This document shows, piece after piece, positions 1 to 9,400 of a DNA stretch of 48,775 nt. The stretch lies in contig NZ_WUUU01000006.1 in the NCBI RefSeq assembly GCF_009831555.1, positions 1 through 48,775 of the forward strand, written 5' to 3'. The position numbers were made by a program, and so were the translations under genes. The first letter of the stretch is position 1. Every line of letters begins with the position of its first letter. The notes under the pieces are model-generated. The model was given only the letters and a program-made list of their open reading frames with translations, had not been told where the DNA came from and did no database searches. This DNA comes from Halobacterium bonnevillei. Lineage in GTDB: Archaea; Halobacteriota; Halobacteria; Halobacteriales; Halobacteriaceae.

Positions 1-1709
1 CACCCGAGCCGCCCGTTCGTACTCTTCGCGGCAGCCGACGAGTGCGGCGACCGAGGGGAGCCCGGCGAGCGGGCGTACGAGCGGCTCGCCCGGCGCATCC
101 GGAAGACGGTCGCGGACAACGAGCAGGGACTGCGCGACACCGCGGACCCCACGCAAGCGCGTCGCCCTGAGACAGCTGTCGACGACACCGACCTGGATGC
201 GGACGCGGATTCGGGGGCGAGCCGCGAAGTGCAGCGGTACGGTGCCGCGTTCGAGCGCGCGAGGGACGCGATGATTGTCGTGGACGAGGACGGGGCGTGC
301 GTCGAGGTGAACGCCAGTGCCTGCGAACTGTTCGGTCTCTCGCGCGAGGACTTGCTCGGCCGCCACCTCGAGGAGTTCGTGCCCGAGGACTACGGCTTCG
401 AGGTGGACTGGCTGGCGTTCGACACGGAGGCGACGGCGACCGGCACGTTTCCGGCCGTGCGGCCGGACGGCGAACGCCGACTGGTCGAGTACGCAGCTAC
501 TGCGAACATCGTCCCCGGCGAACACCTCGCCGTCCTGCGAGACGTCACGGAGCGAACGCGACTCCGGGACGCGCTGGAGACCGAGCAGGCGGCGCTCGGC
601 GAGATGTACCGAATCACGGCCGACCGCGAGGCGTCCTTCGAGTCAAGGTGCGGCGCTTACTCGACCTCGGCTGCGACTTGCTCGACGTTCCCTACGGCTT
701 CCTCACGGAGATCGACGGCGACACGCAGACGATAGTCGCCGCGCGCGGCGACCACTCGCTCCTCCAGCCGGGGGCGTCCTGCCCGCTCTCGGAGGCGTAC
801 TGCCGGAAGACCATCACGCGCCCGGAACTCGTCACGGTGCAGAACGCGACCGCGGAGGGGTGGAGCGACGACGTCGCCTACGAGCGGTTCGGACTCGGGT
901 GTTACGTCGGTGCGGAGATCACGGTCGAGGACGACACGTACGGGACGTTCTGCTTCGCGGGTCCCGACTCGCGGACCGAACCGTTCTCAGAGACCGAACG
1001 GACGTTCGTGGAACTGATGGCGCGGTGGACGAGCTACGAACTCGAGCAGCAGCGCGCGACCGAGCGCCTCCAGCGGCAGAACGAGCGCCTCGAGGAGTTC
1101 GCGTCCATGGTCAGCCACGACCTCCGCAGTCCACTGAACGTCGCGCGCGGCTTCCTCGACCTCGCGCGCGACGACGGAGACCCGGAGCAGTTCGACCGCA
1201 TCGAGCACGCCCACGAGCGCATCGAGCGCATCGTCAGCGACGTTCTCTATCTCGCCCGCGAGGGCGAGGAAATCGGATCGACCGAGCCGGTCGACCTGGC
1301 GGACGCCGCGCGCACGTCCTGGGACGTAGTCGCGACGGAGTCCCTTGACGCCACGCTCACCGTCGAGTCCGGCGTCGGGTCGGTCTGCGGGGACCCCGAC
1401 CGGCTCTACCAGTTGCTGGAGAACCTCTTCCGGAACGCACTGGAACACGGGGGCAACGCCGTCGCGGTCCGCGTCGAGTCGACCGCCGACGGGTTCGCGG
1501 TCGAGGACGACGGCCCCGGGATTCCCGCTGACGAACGAGACGCGGTGTTCGAGCGCGGGTTCACGACAAACGAGGAGGGCACGGGGTTCGGGCTCTACAT
1601 CGTGCGGAACATCGCTGAAGCCCACGGGTGGACGGTCTCCGTCACCGACGGTGCCGATGGCGGTGCGCGATTCGAGTTCGCTGGCGTCGAGCGCGGGACG
1701 GACTGCTGA
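1..1709 (+). pseudogene. Frameshifted PAS-GAF sensor histidine kinase, 5' end outside window
   Basis: The reading frame is open from base 1, so the gene begins upstream. The first ~70 codons resemble the tail of a receiver-type domain (RPFVLFAAADE, then an Arg-rich helix). A PAS domain follows (about 229-560), then a GAF domain (about 650-1030, GFLTEIDGDTQTIVAARGDH), a HisKA helix with the phospho-accepting His at 1116-1118 (MVSHDLRSPLN) and an ATPase domain with N box ENLFRNALEHGG, G1 DDGPGIP and G2 GTGFGLYIV. PAS is in frame 1 and GAF-kinase in frame 3. The frames join at about 645, where one base appears to be missing (TCA AGG TGC instead of TCA AAG GTG CGG). No slippery heptamer is visible, so a mutation or an assembly error is more likely than programmed frameshifting. 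There is no transmembrane segment, so a cytoplasmic sensor is expected. The family call is firm; the ligand is unknown. Confidence 0.85.
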
Positions 1710-1758
1710 GGGTCACGCGGCGCGTTGCCATCCAGTCGAGGGCGAATCGCTGTCGGAG

Positions 1759-2022
1759 TCAGGGTTTCAGCGGGAGTTCGGCGCGGCCGTCCGTGCGCAT
1801 CACGTCCCGGTTTCGGTCCGGCCAGGCCAGCAGTCGGACCCGGAGCAGGTCGCCGTCCGCTGTTTTCGGGTCGGGTCCGCCGAGTTTCGCGCTCGCGGTC
1901 AGGACGAGCCAGCCGCCGTAGCCGGCGACGACAGTCACCCACGTCAACACCGCAATCGACACGAAGAGCTTCCAGAGCCGCCGGCCGAGATTCTGTTCGT
2001 TCTCGCCAGGAGGGCTTGTCAT
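1759..2022 (-). CDS. Small single-pass membrane protein, unknown function
   Basis: This encodes 87 residues if it starts at the ATG at 2022 (MTSPPGENEQNLGRRLW). A longer frame reaches 2172, but its extra N-terminus reads like non-coding sequence and crosses the likely promoter. One hydrophobic helix (about 19-42, LFVSIAVLTWVTVVAGYGGW) is followed by a polar tail rich in Arg and Asp (RVRLLAWPDRNRDVMRTDGR), so the tail probably sits on one face of the membrane. It lies tail-to-tail with the histidine kinase and divergent from the zinc protein at 2184. I do not recognise the family. Confidence 0.6.
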   Translation of the reverse strand: MTSPPGENEQNLGRRLWKLFVSIAVLTWVTVVAGYGGWLVLTASAKLGGPDPKTADGDLLRVRLLAWPDRNRDVMRTDGRAELPLKP

Positions 2023-2183
2023 GGCTGATGGGTTCTCGGGCAGCGCTATAAACGTACGCGGGGCGTTTCGACGGCTGCAATCGGTTGGGGGGACGGTCAC
2101 TGTTGCCGTGCGAGTACTGTCACCGTTCTTTCCGGAGGGGGCAGACCTTTGTGGGGTGGTCTCATGGGACAAATTGCATCGCC

Positions 2184-2453
2184 ATGAAACCGTGCCACAA
2201 CTGCCAGGCGGTCATCGACGAGTACATCCTGGACAAACGACTCGAACCCCTGCGCGACCTCACAGTCGACGACTTCAACGTCTGCGCGGACTGTGCGACC
2301 GTCGTAGCTGACGCGTGCGTGGAGTGTGGCGGCGCGGTCTACGTCCCCAGAAGCGTCTCGACGACCCCCGACTACTGTCCGGCGTGCCGCTCGGACCTCA
2401 TCGAGCGCACCGGCGACGACCCCGGGTGGCATCGCGACGCGATCACGACCTGA
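2184..2453 (+). CDS. Small zinc-ribbon protein with four CxxC pairs
   Basis: This is an 89-residue protein starting at the ATG at 2184 (MKPCHNCQAVIDEYILDKRL). An in-frame upstream start at 2085 would add another CxxC (LPCEYCHRS). CxxC pairs occur in CHNC, CADC, CVEC and CPAC, enough to bind two zinc ions. It ends in a short acidic tail. Proteins of this size and pattern are common in haloarchaea, often as conserved domains of unknown function. A nucleic-acid or protein-binding role is only inferred. It is a single gene, not obviously part of an operon. Confidence 0.65.
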   Translation: MKPCHNCQAVIDEYILDKRLEPLRDLTVDDFNVCADCATVVADACVECGGAVYVPRSVSTTPDYCPACRSDLIERTGDDPGWHRDAITT

Positions 2454-2743
2454 GCGGCGCGGCCAGAACTCGTTTCGGATTTTTCTCGGCGGCTCCAGGG
2501 CGGGATACCGGCCAGGAACGAATTCGGGCAAGTGGCCATGAACGCCTGCAACGCTGTCCTGCTGTCCAAATCGCTCCGGTCATCAGTCCAGGATTCGGTC
2601 GGAGCGTCGGTATCGGAATCCGTTTCTGAGCGTGCGCGGCCCGTGGCGAATCGGCGTAATTTCGACGCGGTGGAACCACCAGCGGGGTGGGAGTAGGGAG
2701 CGACGTTCGTCGACACCCATAGTCGGACCCGGGCTGTGCTCGG

Positions 2744-3568
2744 TCAGGCAGTTTCGAAGGCGACCGTGGTGTCGTCGACGTGGGAGACGGCGATTGGGGT
2801 GTCCTGGGTTTGAGCGAGTCCACAGCCGAGCACCGAGACGACTGGGTGGTCGAAGTCGGAGAGTGAGCCGAACGCCGACCCCTCGATGGTGACGACGACG
2901 CGGTCGTCAGCGGTGCTTTCGGCGACTCTGATCGCGTCTGCAACTTCGAACTGTTCGACGACCGCGTCGCCGAGTTGCGAGACGGCCGCGCGCAAGGTGT
3001 CCGGCGCTGGGCCTGTCCGCGTGCGGTCGAGTTCCGCGACCAGGCGCTGGCCGGACGGTGTCAGTGCGACGCCGCGTTCCGCGTCGCTCCCGGTCAGGAA
3101 GACGGCGTCGAGTGACTCGGGAATCGAATACTCTTGGTGCTGTGGGACGAACAACCGTGGGCCGTCCGGCGCGGGGACGTAGACGCTCGTCGCCTGCAAT
3201 CCGAGTTCGTCGCGGAGCTGCGCGCCGTTGGATGCGACTGCGTCGTAGACGCTCTCGCTGACGCCGACGGTCAGGACGCGTTCCGGCGTGAGATACCACG
3301 TGAGAACGCCGCCGAACACGCCGATCGCGCCGAGCACGAAGAGGACGTCGCGGACGCCACGCAACAGGCCGCCGGCGAGGAATGCGAGGACGCCGATCCC
3401 GAGCAGTGCAGCGGCAGTCCGGCGGTACGACGTCTGCCGTGCGCGTACGTACTCGGTTCGGAGGCGTTCGTTCTCCTCCCGTAGCACGGCCAGTTGCGTG
3501 CGGACCGCTTCGAGATCCGATTCCTCCGGTCGCTCGTCGGACGTACTAGATTTCGGTGTGTTACTCAT
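2744..3568 (-). CDS. Coiled-coil membrane protein, conserved haloarchaeal type
   Basis: This encodes 274 residues, starting at the ATG at 3568 (MSNTPKSSTSDERPEE). The N-terminus is a short charged coiled coil (about 17-45, LEAVRTQLAVLREENERLR). Two close transmembrane helices follow (about 52-70 and 76-93), then a soluble C-terminal domain of about 180 residues. It overlaps the start of its gene neighbour by 4 bases (3565-3568), so it is translationally coupled to the membrane protein and the DUF58 protein upstream. That context ties it to cell-envelope maintenance, but no enzymatic motif is visible. Confidence 0.7.
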   Translation of the reverse strand: MSNTPKSSTSDERPEESDLEAVRTQLAVLREENERLRTEYVRARQTSYRRTAAALLGIGVLAFLAGGLLRGVRDVLFVLGAIGVFGGVLTWYLTPERVLTVGVSESVYDAVASNGAQLRDELGLQATSVYVPAPDGPRLFVPQHQEYSIPESLDAVFLTGSDAERGVALTPSGQRLVAELDRTRTGPAPDTLRAAVSQLGDAVVEQFEVADAIRVAESTADDRVVVTIEGSAFGSLSDFDHPVVSVLGCGLAQTQDTPIAVSHVDDTTVAFETA

Positions 3569-4014
3569 CCTGAGAGTTGTCCGGTGGTCAGTAGCTCGTA
3601 TCGATGCACGCCGTACAGCGCCATGCCCGTGCCGGCGAGGCTGACGAGCGCAGCGCCCCACAGGGCGGTCGTGTGTGTTAGCCAGACGGCGCCGGCGAGC
3701 GCGGCAACGCCGCCGACTGCAATTCCGTACGTTCGTGCCTGCAGGGGGAGTCGCGGGTCACTAATCGCGAGCGCGAGCACGCCGAGTTCGCCGACGAGAA
3801 CGATTGGTGGATACGGGGGGTTCGTCACGGCTGCGAGGCCGGCTTGCGCGAAGACGAACGCGAACACTGGCGGGGCAGTGAGCCACGCGATGACGACCGC
3901 GGCGGCGAACACTCCGCCCGGAAGTCCGCCGATTGCAACGAGTGTCGGTACTACTACGAGCAGGGCGAGCACGCCGAGTCCTCGTTGGGGGGACAGCCAG
4001 TTGCGTGGGTTCAT
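3565..4014 (-). CDS. Polytopic membrane protein next to DUF58 gene
   Basis: This 149-residue, very hydrophobic protein has four to five predicted helices: GLGVLALLVVVPTLVAIGG, VFAAAVVIAWLTAPPVFAF, IVLVGELGVLALAIS and two near the C-terminus. It has no catalytic motif. It overlaps the DUF58 gene by 4 bases (4011-4014) and the coiled-coil gene by 4 bases, so the three genes form a tight operon. It is probably a membrane partner of the DUF58 protein. Confidence 0.7.
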   Translation of the reverse strand: MNPRNWLSPQRGLGVLALLVVVPTLVAIGGLPGGVFAAAVVIAWLTAPPVFAFVFAQAGLAAVTNPPYPPIVLVGELGVLALAISDPRLPLQARTYGIAVGGVAALAGAVWLTHTTALWGAALVSLAGTGMALYGVHRYELLTTGQLSG

Positions 4015-5468
4015 TGGGTTGCTCGCTGCGTGTGTGTGGTCGCCAGCAGTGCTTCGAGTCGGTCGCTGGGGCCGACCTCGAACGCCGTCACGGCCCTGGT
4101 CGCCTCGAGTTGTTGTCTGAACGTCTCGAAGTCGCGGTATTCGCCGTAGGCCGCTTCGATGTCCCGGAATTCGGTCGTGTCGAACAACACCGATGGGAGG
4201 AGGAACACTGTGACGAACGTCTCCGGGGTGGCGGCCGCGCGAACCGTTTCGAGCAGTTCGGCCCGGTTCGTGTCGTCCGTGACGACGACGAGCCAGGAAT
4301 CGCCGCTGTTGTCCGCGAGCCGCGTCTGAACGGCCTGGAACAACGGGTCGTCGGCGCGCCGGTCCACATAGCCGGCGACGTCGGCGAAGTACGACCGGAG
4401 GGTGCGTGCAAACTCGTCGTCGCTGTCGAGGCCGGCGGCGAGCCTGCGGGCGTCGCGGCTGGAGCGCGGAAGCGCCCGATTGGCACTGCGATTCGAGCGA
4501 CTAGTGGGTGGCGGCGAGGATTCCGGCGCGGTTGTGAGGTCGAGTAGCTCCTGTCTGATGCGGCGGTAGTGCGCGGCGTCGGCTGCCGGAGTGGTGGGGC
4601 CGCTGACGTGGTCGTCCGAAACGAGTGTGAGGCCGAGTGGGTCGTCGAGGCCGGCGGCGTAGTCCGTGAGCCAGGTCGCGACTTCGCGGGCGTAGTCCAG
4701 TTTGGTCTGCCCGTCCGGTCCGGTCCGCATCTGGGCTCGGTGGTCGACGATGAGCTGGGTTTGGCGCGTGGTTTCCGCTTCGTACTCGCGAATGTAGGGG
4801 TCGCCGAGCCGTGCGGTGGCGTTCCAGTCGATTCGATTGGTCGGGTCGCCGGGCATGTACTCGCGGAGTTCGCCCGGGTCGAATCCGGACCCGCCCTGGT
4901 TCGCATCGTGGTCGCCGAAAGCCACTGCGATGCGTTCGCCGCCCGTTCCGACGTGAATGTCGCGGGGAACCCGTGGTTCAGCGGTCAGTGTACACTGGTT
5001 CCCGAGCGGGAGGGATTCCTCGAAGAGGCCGCGAGCACTTCGCATTCGTACTCGCGGTGGCGAGATCTCGTAGCTCCCGGCAACGCTGATTCGGAGTGGG
5101 AGCGAGATGAGTTCTGTTTCGCCCGCCAGGTCGTGTTCGTGGTCGGCTTCGACTGTCAGTGCGGGATGGGGGGTGACAGTGAGTGTCGCGTCCAGGGTTT
5201 CGAGTAGCGGTTCGTGGTCCGGGTTCGTCCGGATTTCGAGTGTTGTGGCGTCGTCGACGAGGACCGCGTCCCGGGTGAGTGACTGCGTAATCGGTGCACT
5301 GCGGGAGAGTTGGGTCAGTTGGTTCGTGAACGTGAGCTGTTCGATGAGCGCCCAGGCGCCGATGCCGAGCGGGATGCCCACCCAGAGCACGTCCCCGAAA
5401 AGGAGTGCCAACGCGGCGCCTGCGGTCCCCAGGGCGGCAATCACCCAGAAGCGCCGAGTTGGCTCCAT
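4011..5468 (-). CDS. DUF58 domain protein
   Basis: This encodes 485 residues starting at the ATG at 5468. TTG and CTG codons just upstream are in frame but less likely starts. Two N-terminal helices (about 7-40) are followed by an extracytoplasmic-type beta domain, then the DUF58 signature (FDPGELREYMPGDPTNRIDW, followed by NATARLGDPYIREYE). The C-terminal half resembles the von Willebrand-like domain usual for the family. DUF58 proteins typically occur with a MoxR AAA ATPase and transglutaminase or DUF4129 proteins. Here DUF4129-type and DUF1616-type genes lie divergently next door, but no MoxR gene is in the window. It is the first gene of a three-gene operon. Confidence 0.88.
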   Translation of the reverse strand: MEPTRRFWVIAALGTAGAALALLFGDVLWVGIPLGIGAWALIEQLTFTNQLTQLSRSAPITQSLTRDAVLVDDATTLEIRTNPDHEPLLETLDATLTVTPHPALTVEADHEHDLAGETELISLPLRISVAGSYEISPPRVRMRSARGLFEESLPLGNQCTLTAEPRVPRDIHVGTGGERIAVAFGDHDANQGGSGFDPGELREYMPGDPTNRIDWNATARLGDPYIREYEAETTRQTQLIVDHRAQMRTGPDGQTKLDYAREVATWLTDYAAGLDDPLGLTLVSDDHVSGPTTPAADAAHYRRIRQELLDLTTAPESSPPPTSRSNRSANRALPRSSRDARRLAAGLDSDDEFARTLRSYFADVAGYVDRRADDPLFQAVQTRLADNSGDSWLVVVTDDTNRAELLETVRAAATPETFVTVFLLPSVLFDTTEFRDIEAAYGEYRDFETFRQQLEATRAVTAFEVGPSDRLEALLATTHTQRATQ

Positions 5469-5550
5469 CAGCAAAGGGAACCGACTGCGAGTAGTTGAAT
5501 GTATTGAAACTCGCCATCCTCGGAGGGCGTGGAATCGGGGAGCGGAAAAG

Positions 5551-5558
5551 GTATATCC
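5551..5558 (+). promoter_or_regulatory. TATA-like box for the DUF4129-type gene
   Basis: GTATATCC lies 22-29 bases before the GTG at 5580. This is the distance expected for a leaderless haloarchaeal transcript beginning at the start codon. It supports the GTG at 5580 over the in-frame GTG at 5529. Confidence 0.45.
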
Positions 5559-5579
5559 GCCGCTACCTATCCCTCCGTT

Positions 5580-7706
5580 GTGTTTCGCGCCGGCGCTCGA
5601 GGCGTCATCCTCGCGCTCGCAGTTCTGGGGCTAATCGCGGCATCCGCGGGTGCAGTGCCGCAGGCGGCAGTCGCAGCTTCGACCGTCGACGACCCGTCGG
5701 TGAAGTCGATGGCGGCTACGCCGCAGAATAACTCGACGACGACGGCTATTCAACAGGAAAATCCGGATTCTGTCGGGGAAGATGGCGACCAGGAGGCGCT
5801 GGAGAACTGGCTGGGCGACCGACTCGCGAGTCGCCTCGGTGAGAGCGCCGTTCAGATCAGTGAGGGCCAGTACGAACAAGCGCAGGGCCTCCTCGGGGAC
5901 GAGTACAACGACCAGTTATCGAAGTACGTGGACGTGGCCGGCGACACGGACGGCGAGAGTGCTGCCGAGGAGCGCCGCAAGCAATTCAACGAGACTGCCG
6001 AGGCGCAATCGGAGTACGCCGAAACCGCTTCGGAGTACCAGCAAACGTACGAGGCCTACCAGGAGGCGAAAGCAGTCGGTGACGAAGAGCGCGCACGCCG
6101 GCTGGCCCGCAAACTCCTGAATCTCTCAACGACGACCGAGCGCCTCAATCGCACCCTCCAGGAGAACTACGGGAACATCTCCGCGAACACGGGCGTTTCA
6201 TTAGACGACGAACAGCAGGGACTCGCGAACCGAACGCAGAATATCACCGAGCAGGCTGACATCGTCGTCGAAGAGTCGTTTACGTCGACGACAATCACCG
6301 CGCGCGCAGACGCCGAGGGGTCGTATTCCGACCCGATTCGGATTTCCGGAAGCGTCGACACGACCGATTCCATTCCGCCAAACGGCACCGTTGGGGTACG
6401 GATACACGACCAAGTTCTCACGACAGCCGTCCGGGAGAATGGAACGTTCAGCGTCCAGTATCGGCCACTGACTGCCCCGACTGGGCAGGTAACAGGCGAC
6501 GTGGCGTACGTTCCGGAGCCGACCAGTACGCACCTCGGTTCGAATACGACGGTTCAGACCAATCTGACGCAGGCTCAACCGAGGTTGCAGATCAACGATA
6601 CGACGACGGCAGCGCGCTACGGTGCGCGAATTCGCACGACGGGGCGGGTGATGGTGGCCGACCAGCCGCTCCGGAATGCGACCGTACTACTGGAAGTGGA
6701 CGGGGCGCGGTTCGCGACTGCGCGGACGAATGCGTCAGGCCACTACGAACTAACGCGGACACTGCCTGCGCGCATCACGCAGGGCTCACACTCGCTTGCG
6801 GTTCGAGTTGGCGAGACGGGGACGGCGCTCGCTCCGGATGCGCGTGCAGCGCCGTTACGCGTCGACGAGACGGAGACCGCGATTACGGTGACCGCGAGCC
6901 CTGGGACGGACGACATCCGGGTTCGTGGCCGGTTACAGACTGCAGACGGTGTCGGCGTCAGCGGCCAGACTCTCTCGTTGACGCGCGAAGGCTCCATTGT
7001 CCGGTCAGTCGAGACGAACGAGTCGGGATACTTCAGCGCCGCAATAGACCCGCCCGAAAACACGGCCGGGACTACGAGTGTCCAGATTGGGGCGACGTTC
7101 GATGGTAGCGGGACGAACCTCGAGGACGCACGCCAACAGACATCGGTGACGGGAGCCTTCGGCTCGAGCGGTTCCGGCGGTAGTTCTAGCGTCCTCCCCT
7201 GGGCGGCTGGCATCGGGGGCGTTGCTGTCCTCCTCGTCGGTGGGTTCGCCTTCTATCGGTCACGGTACCAGCGTGGGACGCCAGCCACGGACGACGCGAA
7301 CGCGCCAGCGGCCGACGCACCCGCGTCCAAAGGCGCTCCAGAGGCGAGGTCAGCGGCGGAGCCGGAATGGCAGGACCGCTTGACTGCGGTGCAAGCGTAT
7401 CTAGACGACAACGACAGCGAGCAGGCTGTGCGTACGCTCTACGGCGCGGTCCGTGCTGCGTATACGCTCCCAGGGGATACCGCCAAGACGCACTGGGAGT
7501 TCTACACGGCCGTCAGCGACGAGCTGGAGGCGGACGCCCGGGGCACGCTCCGGCAGTTGACTGAGCTGTACGAATCCGTGCAGTTCGGCGGAGAGACGGC
7601 GGATCGCTCGCAGGTTTCGACACTGCTCTCTGAGGTACAACAGCGCTTCGAATCCGACGGTACAGACCGAAACCAGCATCCGGCTCCGTCGGAGAGTGAC
7701 GACTAA
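5580..7706 (+). CDS. Secreted/membrane protein with Ig-like repeats and cytoplasmic DUF4129-type domain
   Basis: With the GTG start at 5580 it has 708 residues; a GTG at 5529 would add 17. The start is chosen from the TATA box and because the signal peptide (FRAGARGVILALAVLGLIAA) then sits at the N-terminus. A Glu/Gln-rich helical region follows, then several carboxypeptidase-regulatory or Ig-like beta modules (RVMVADQPLRNATVLLEVDG is one). A transmembrane helix lies at about nucleotides 7190-7260. The last ~100 residues (LTAVQAYLDDNDSEQAVRTL onward) match the DUF4129 fold, usually C-terminal to transglutaminase domains; no transglutaminase triad is seen here. It runs divergent from the DUF58 operon and 2 bases before the next gene. 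A role in building or checking the cell surface is inferred. Confidence 0.8.
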   Translation: MFRAGARGVILALAVLGLIAASAGAVPQAAVAASTVDDPSVKSMAATPQNNSTTTAIQQENPDSVGEDGDQEALENWLGDRLASRLGESAVQISEGQYEQAQGLLGDEYNDQLSKYVDVAGDTDGESAAEERRKQFNETAEAQSEYAETASEYQQTYEAYQEAKAVGDEERARRLARKLLNLSTTTERLNRTLQENYGNISANTGVSLDDEQQGLANRTQNITEQADIVVEESFTSTTITARADAEGSYSDPIRISGSVDTTDSIPPNGTVGVRIHDQVLTTAVRENGTFSVQYRPLTAPTGQVTGDVAYVPEPTSTHLGSNTTVQTNLTQAQPRLQINDTTTAARYGARIRTTGRVMVADQPLRNATVLLEVDGARFATARTNASGHYELTRTLPARITQGSHSLAVRVGETGTALAPDARAAPLRVDETETAITVTASPGTDDIRVRGRLQTADGVGVSGQTLSLTREGSIVRSVETNESGYFSAAIDPPENTAGTTSVQIGATFDGSGTNLEDARQQTSVTGAFGSSGSGGSSSVLPWAAGIGGVAVLLVGGFAFYRSRYQRGTPATDDANAPAADAPASKGAPEARSAAEPEWQDRLTAVQAYLDDNDSEQAVRTLYGAVRAAYTLPGDTAKTHWEFYTAVSDELEADARGTLRQLTELYESVQFGGETADRSQVSTLLSEVQQRFESDGTDRNQHPAPSESDD

Positions 7707-7708
7707 CG

Positions 7709-8767
7709 ATGGCGGACGACTCCACGTGGCGCCTGCTCATTCCGGCGCCGCTCCGACAGCTCCCCGCCGACCTCGTCGCGGTCATTGCGCTCGTGCTGGC
7801 GACGGTGATGGTCGTGGTCACACCAGTCCTTGACGAGACGCCGCTCCGCGTCGTGCTTGGCTTGCCGTTCGTCCTCTTTCTCCCGGGCTACGCCCTCATT
7901 GCAGCCCTGTTCCCGGAGGCGGGCGACAGCCCGACCGACCAGCCAGCGGACGACGCCACTCTCGAGGGCGACGACGATTCCGAACGGGACACCGAAGACT
8001 CCGAACGCGACGGCATCGACGGCATCGAACGCGTCGCCCTGTCCTTCGGGCTCAGCATCGCTGTCGTGCCGCTCATCGGACTCGTGCTGAACTTCACGCC
8101 CTTCGGCATCCGGCTGCTCCCCGTCCTCGTGAGCGTGGCCGGCGTCACGCTCGCACTGACTGCAGTCGCGGCCCACCGTCGGCGAGCGCTGCCCCCGGAC
8201 GAGCGGTTCCGGGTCCCGTACCGGGCGTGGCTGCAGACCACGCGCCAGGAGTTCACGAGCCCGGACTCGCGCCTCGACGGCGTCCTCAACATTCTCCTCG
8301 TTGTGAGCATTCTGCTGGCCGTGTCCAGCGTCGCGTACGCCGTCGCGGTCCCGAAGCAGGGCGAGGCATTCACCGAATCCTACCTCCTCACGGAGCAAGA
8401 GAACGGGACGCTCGTCGCAGATAACTACCCGACCGAGTACACGGTCGGTGAACCACGGCCGATTATCGTCGGGATCGGGAATCAGGAGCACCGGGACGTG
8501 GAGTATTCGCTCGTGGTCGAACTCCAGGACGTTCGCGTGCAGAACAATTCGTCGACGGTCCTGGCCGAGGAAGAACTCCGGCGACTCCGGACGAACGTCG
8601 CCGCAGGCGAGACCTGGCACCACGAACTCAACGTCACGCCAAGTATGCAGGGCGAACGCCTCCGGCTGGCGTTCCTCGTCTACATGGGTGACCCGCCGGC
8701 CGAACCAACTGTCGAGAACGCGTACCGCGAGACCCACCTCTGGGTGAACGTTTCCGCACCCGAATAA
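7709..8767 (+). CDS. DUF1616-type membrane protein
   Basis: This 352-residue protein has about five transmembrane helices in its first ~215 residues (LVAVIALVLATVMVVVTPVL, VVLGLPFVLFLPGYALIAAL and later ones). An acidic loop lies between helices 2 and 3. The C-terminal extracytoplasmic domain of about 140 residues contains several N-x-S/T sites, for example NNSS and NVT. The arrangement matches DUF1616 proteins, which are found in archaeal surface-protein and glycosylation contexts. It follows the DUF4129-type gene after 2 bases, so the two are co-transcribed. Confidence 0.8.
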   Translation: MADDSTWRLLIPAPLRQLPADLVAVIALVLATVMVVVTPVLDETPLRVVLGLPFVLFLPGYALIAALFPEAGDSPTDQPADDATLEGDDDSERDTEDSERDGIDGIERVALSFGLSIAVVPLIGLVLNFTPFGIRLLPVLVSVAGVTLALTAVAAHRRRALPPDERFRVPYRAWLQTTRQEFTSPDSRLDGVLNILLVVSILLAVSSVAYAVAVPKQGEAFTESYLLTEQENGTLVADNYPTEYTVGEPRPIIVGIGNQEHRDVEYSLVVELQDVRVQNNSSTVLAEEELRRLRTNVAAGETWHHELNVTPSMQGERLRLAFLVYMGDPPAEPTVENAYRETHLWVNVSAPE

Positions 8768-9172
8768 ACGTCCACGTCGCTAGCAGCCATCAGCCAGACC
8801 GCCACCCAGCGGGCCGTGGCCTGATACCGTCTCATTTACGTCGGCGCTGCTGGCCGAGGCAAACAGGTACCAGCATCCCGATAGCTGGGCCAAGGTGACA
8901 ATCGCATATGCCACGGTCACGTACTCTCCAGTCCGAAACGTCGGCGTGAGGTGTCTAGACGTCTAGAACGCTCCTCGCGCTACTTCTGTGTGGCTAAGGC
9001 AGCCAACTCGAAACACAGCGTACCACCACGCGGCGCTCCGCGTAACCGTCCGGTGGGGTGTGCGAATATCCGCCGGATTGTTCTAGCCTCACTGACTAGA
9101 ATCTCAAACTCAGCGTGGAGCTAACAGCTGTTGGAAAAGTCTATATAATTGGAATTTGTGGGTGGCGGTACT
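8768..9172. other. Intergenic region with CTAG-containing palindromes
   Basis: No convincing gene lies here. A perfect 14-base palindrome, TCTAGACGTCTAGA, is at 8954-8967. An inverted repeat with TTCTAG and CTAGAA arms lies at about 9079-9099. A TATA-like box, CTATATAATT, at 9141-9150 serves the small gene at 9173. Confidence 0.5.
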
Positions 9173-9337
9173 ATGAGTGAGTTGTGTGAGGGCTGTAAAG
9201 ACCATTTAGAAGCCGCAATTGAGGAACCTGATCCTGCTGAAAAGAACTATCACATTCGACAAGTGCTGCAGGCATGTGGAATCGAGGACGTTCCAAATGA
9301 TGTGAATGTGGAGCTGAACCCGATAGCCGAAACGTAG
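9173..9337 (+). CDS. Small acidic CxxC protein, unknown
   Basis: This encodes 54 residues from the ATG at 9173 (MSELCEGCKDHLEAAIEEPD). The start is chosen because the TATA box at 9141-9150 is about 27 bases upstream. An in-frame start at 9149 would overlap that box. It has one CxxC pair and a helical core (KNYHIRQVLQACGIE). Codon use is less GC-rich than its neighbours. It is a single leaderless gene. The function is not recognised; it could be a small zinc- or nucleic-acid-associated protein. Confidence 0.6.
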   Translation: MSELCEGCKDHLEAAIEEPDPAEKNYHIRQVLQACGIEDVPNDVNVELNPIAET

Positions 9338-9400
9338 CGAAGCGACTTCACTCTCCCATTCTGTGCAGACCCTTGTAGTCTCACGGTGAGGAAAATGTAG

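Noticed and set aside
630-660. Programmed ribosomal frameshift in the histidine kinase
   Set aside because: There is no slippery heptamer or downstream structure that I can see. A deletion is simpler.
2538-2696. Small plus-strand frame of 52 codons (MNACNAVLLSKSLRSSVQDS)
   Set aside because: It is Ser-rich and has no promoter or motif. It may be real but I cannot support it.
7703-8737. Long minus-strand frame of 344 codons opposite the DUF1616-type gene
   Set aside because: It is antisense to a clear membrane protein gene, its composition is the mirror of that gene, and no domain is visible. This is common in high-GC genomes.
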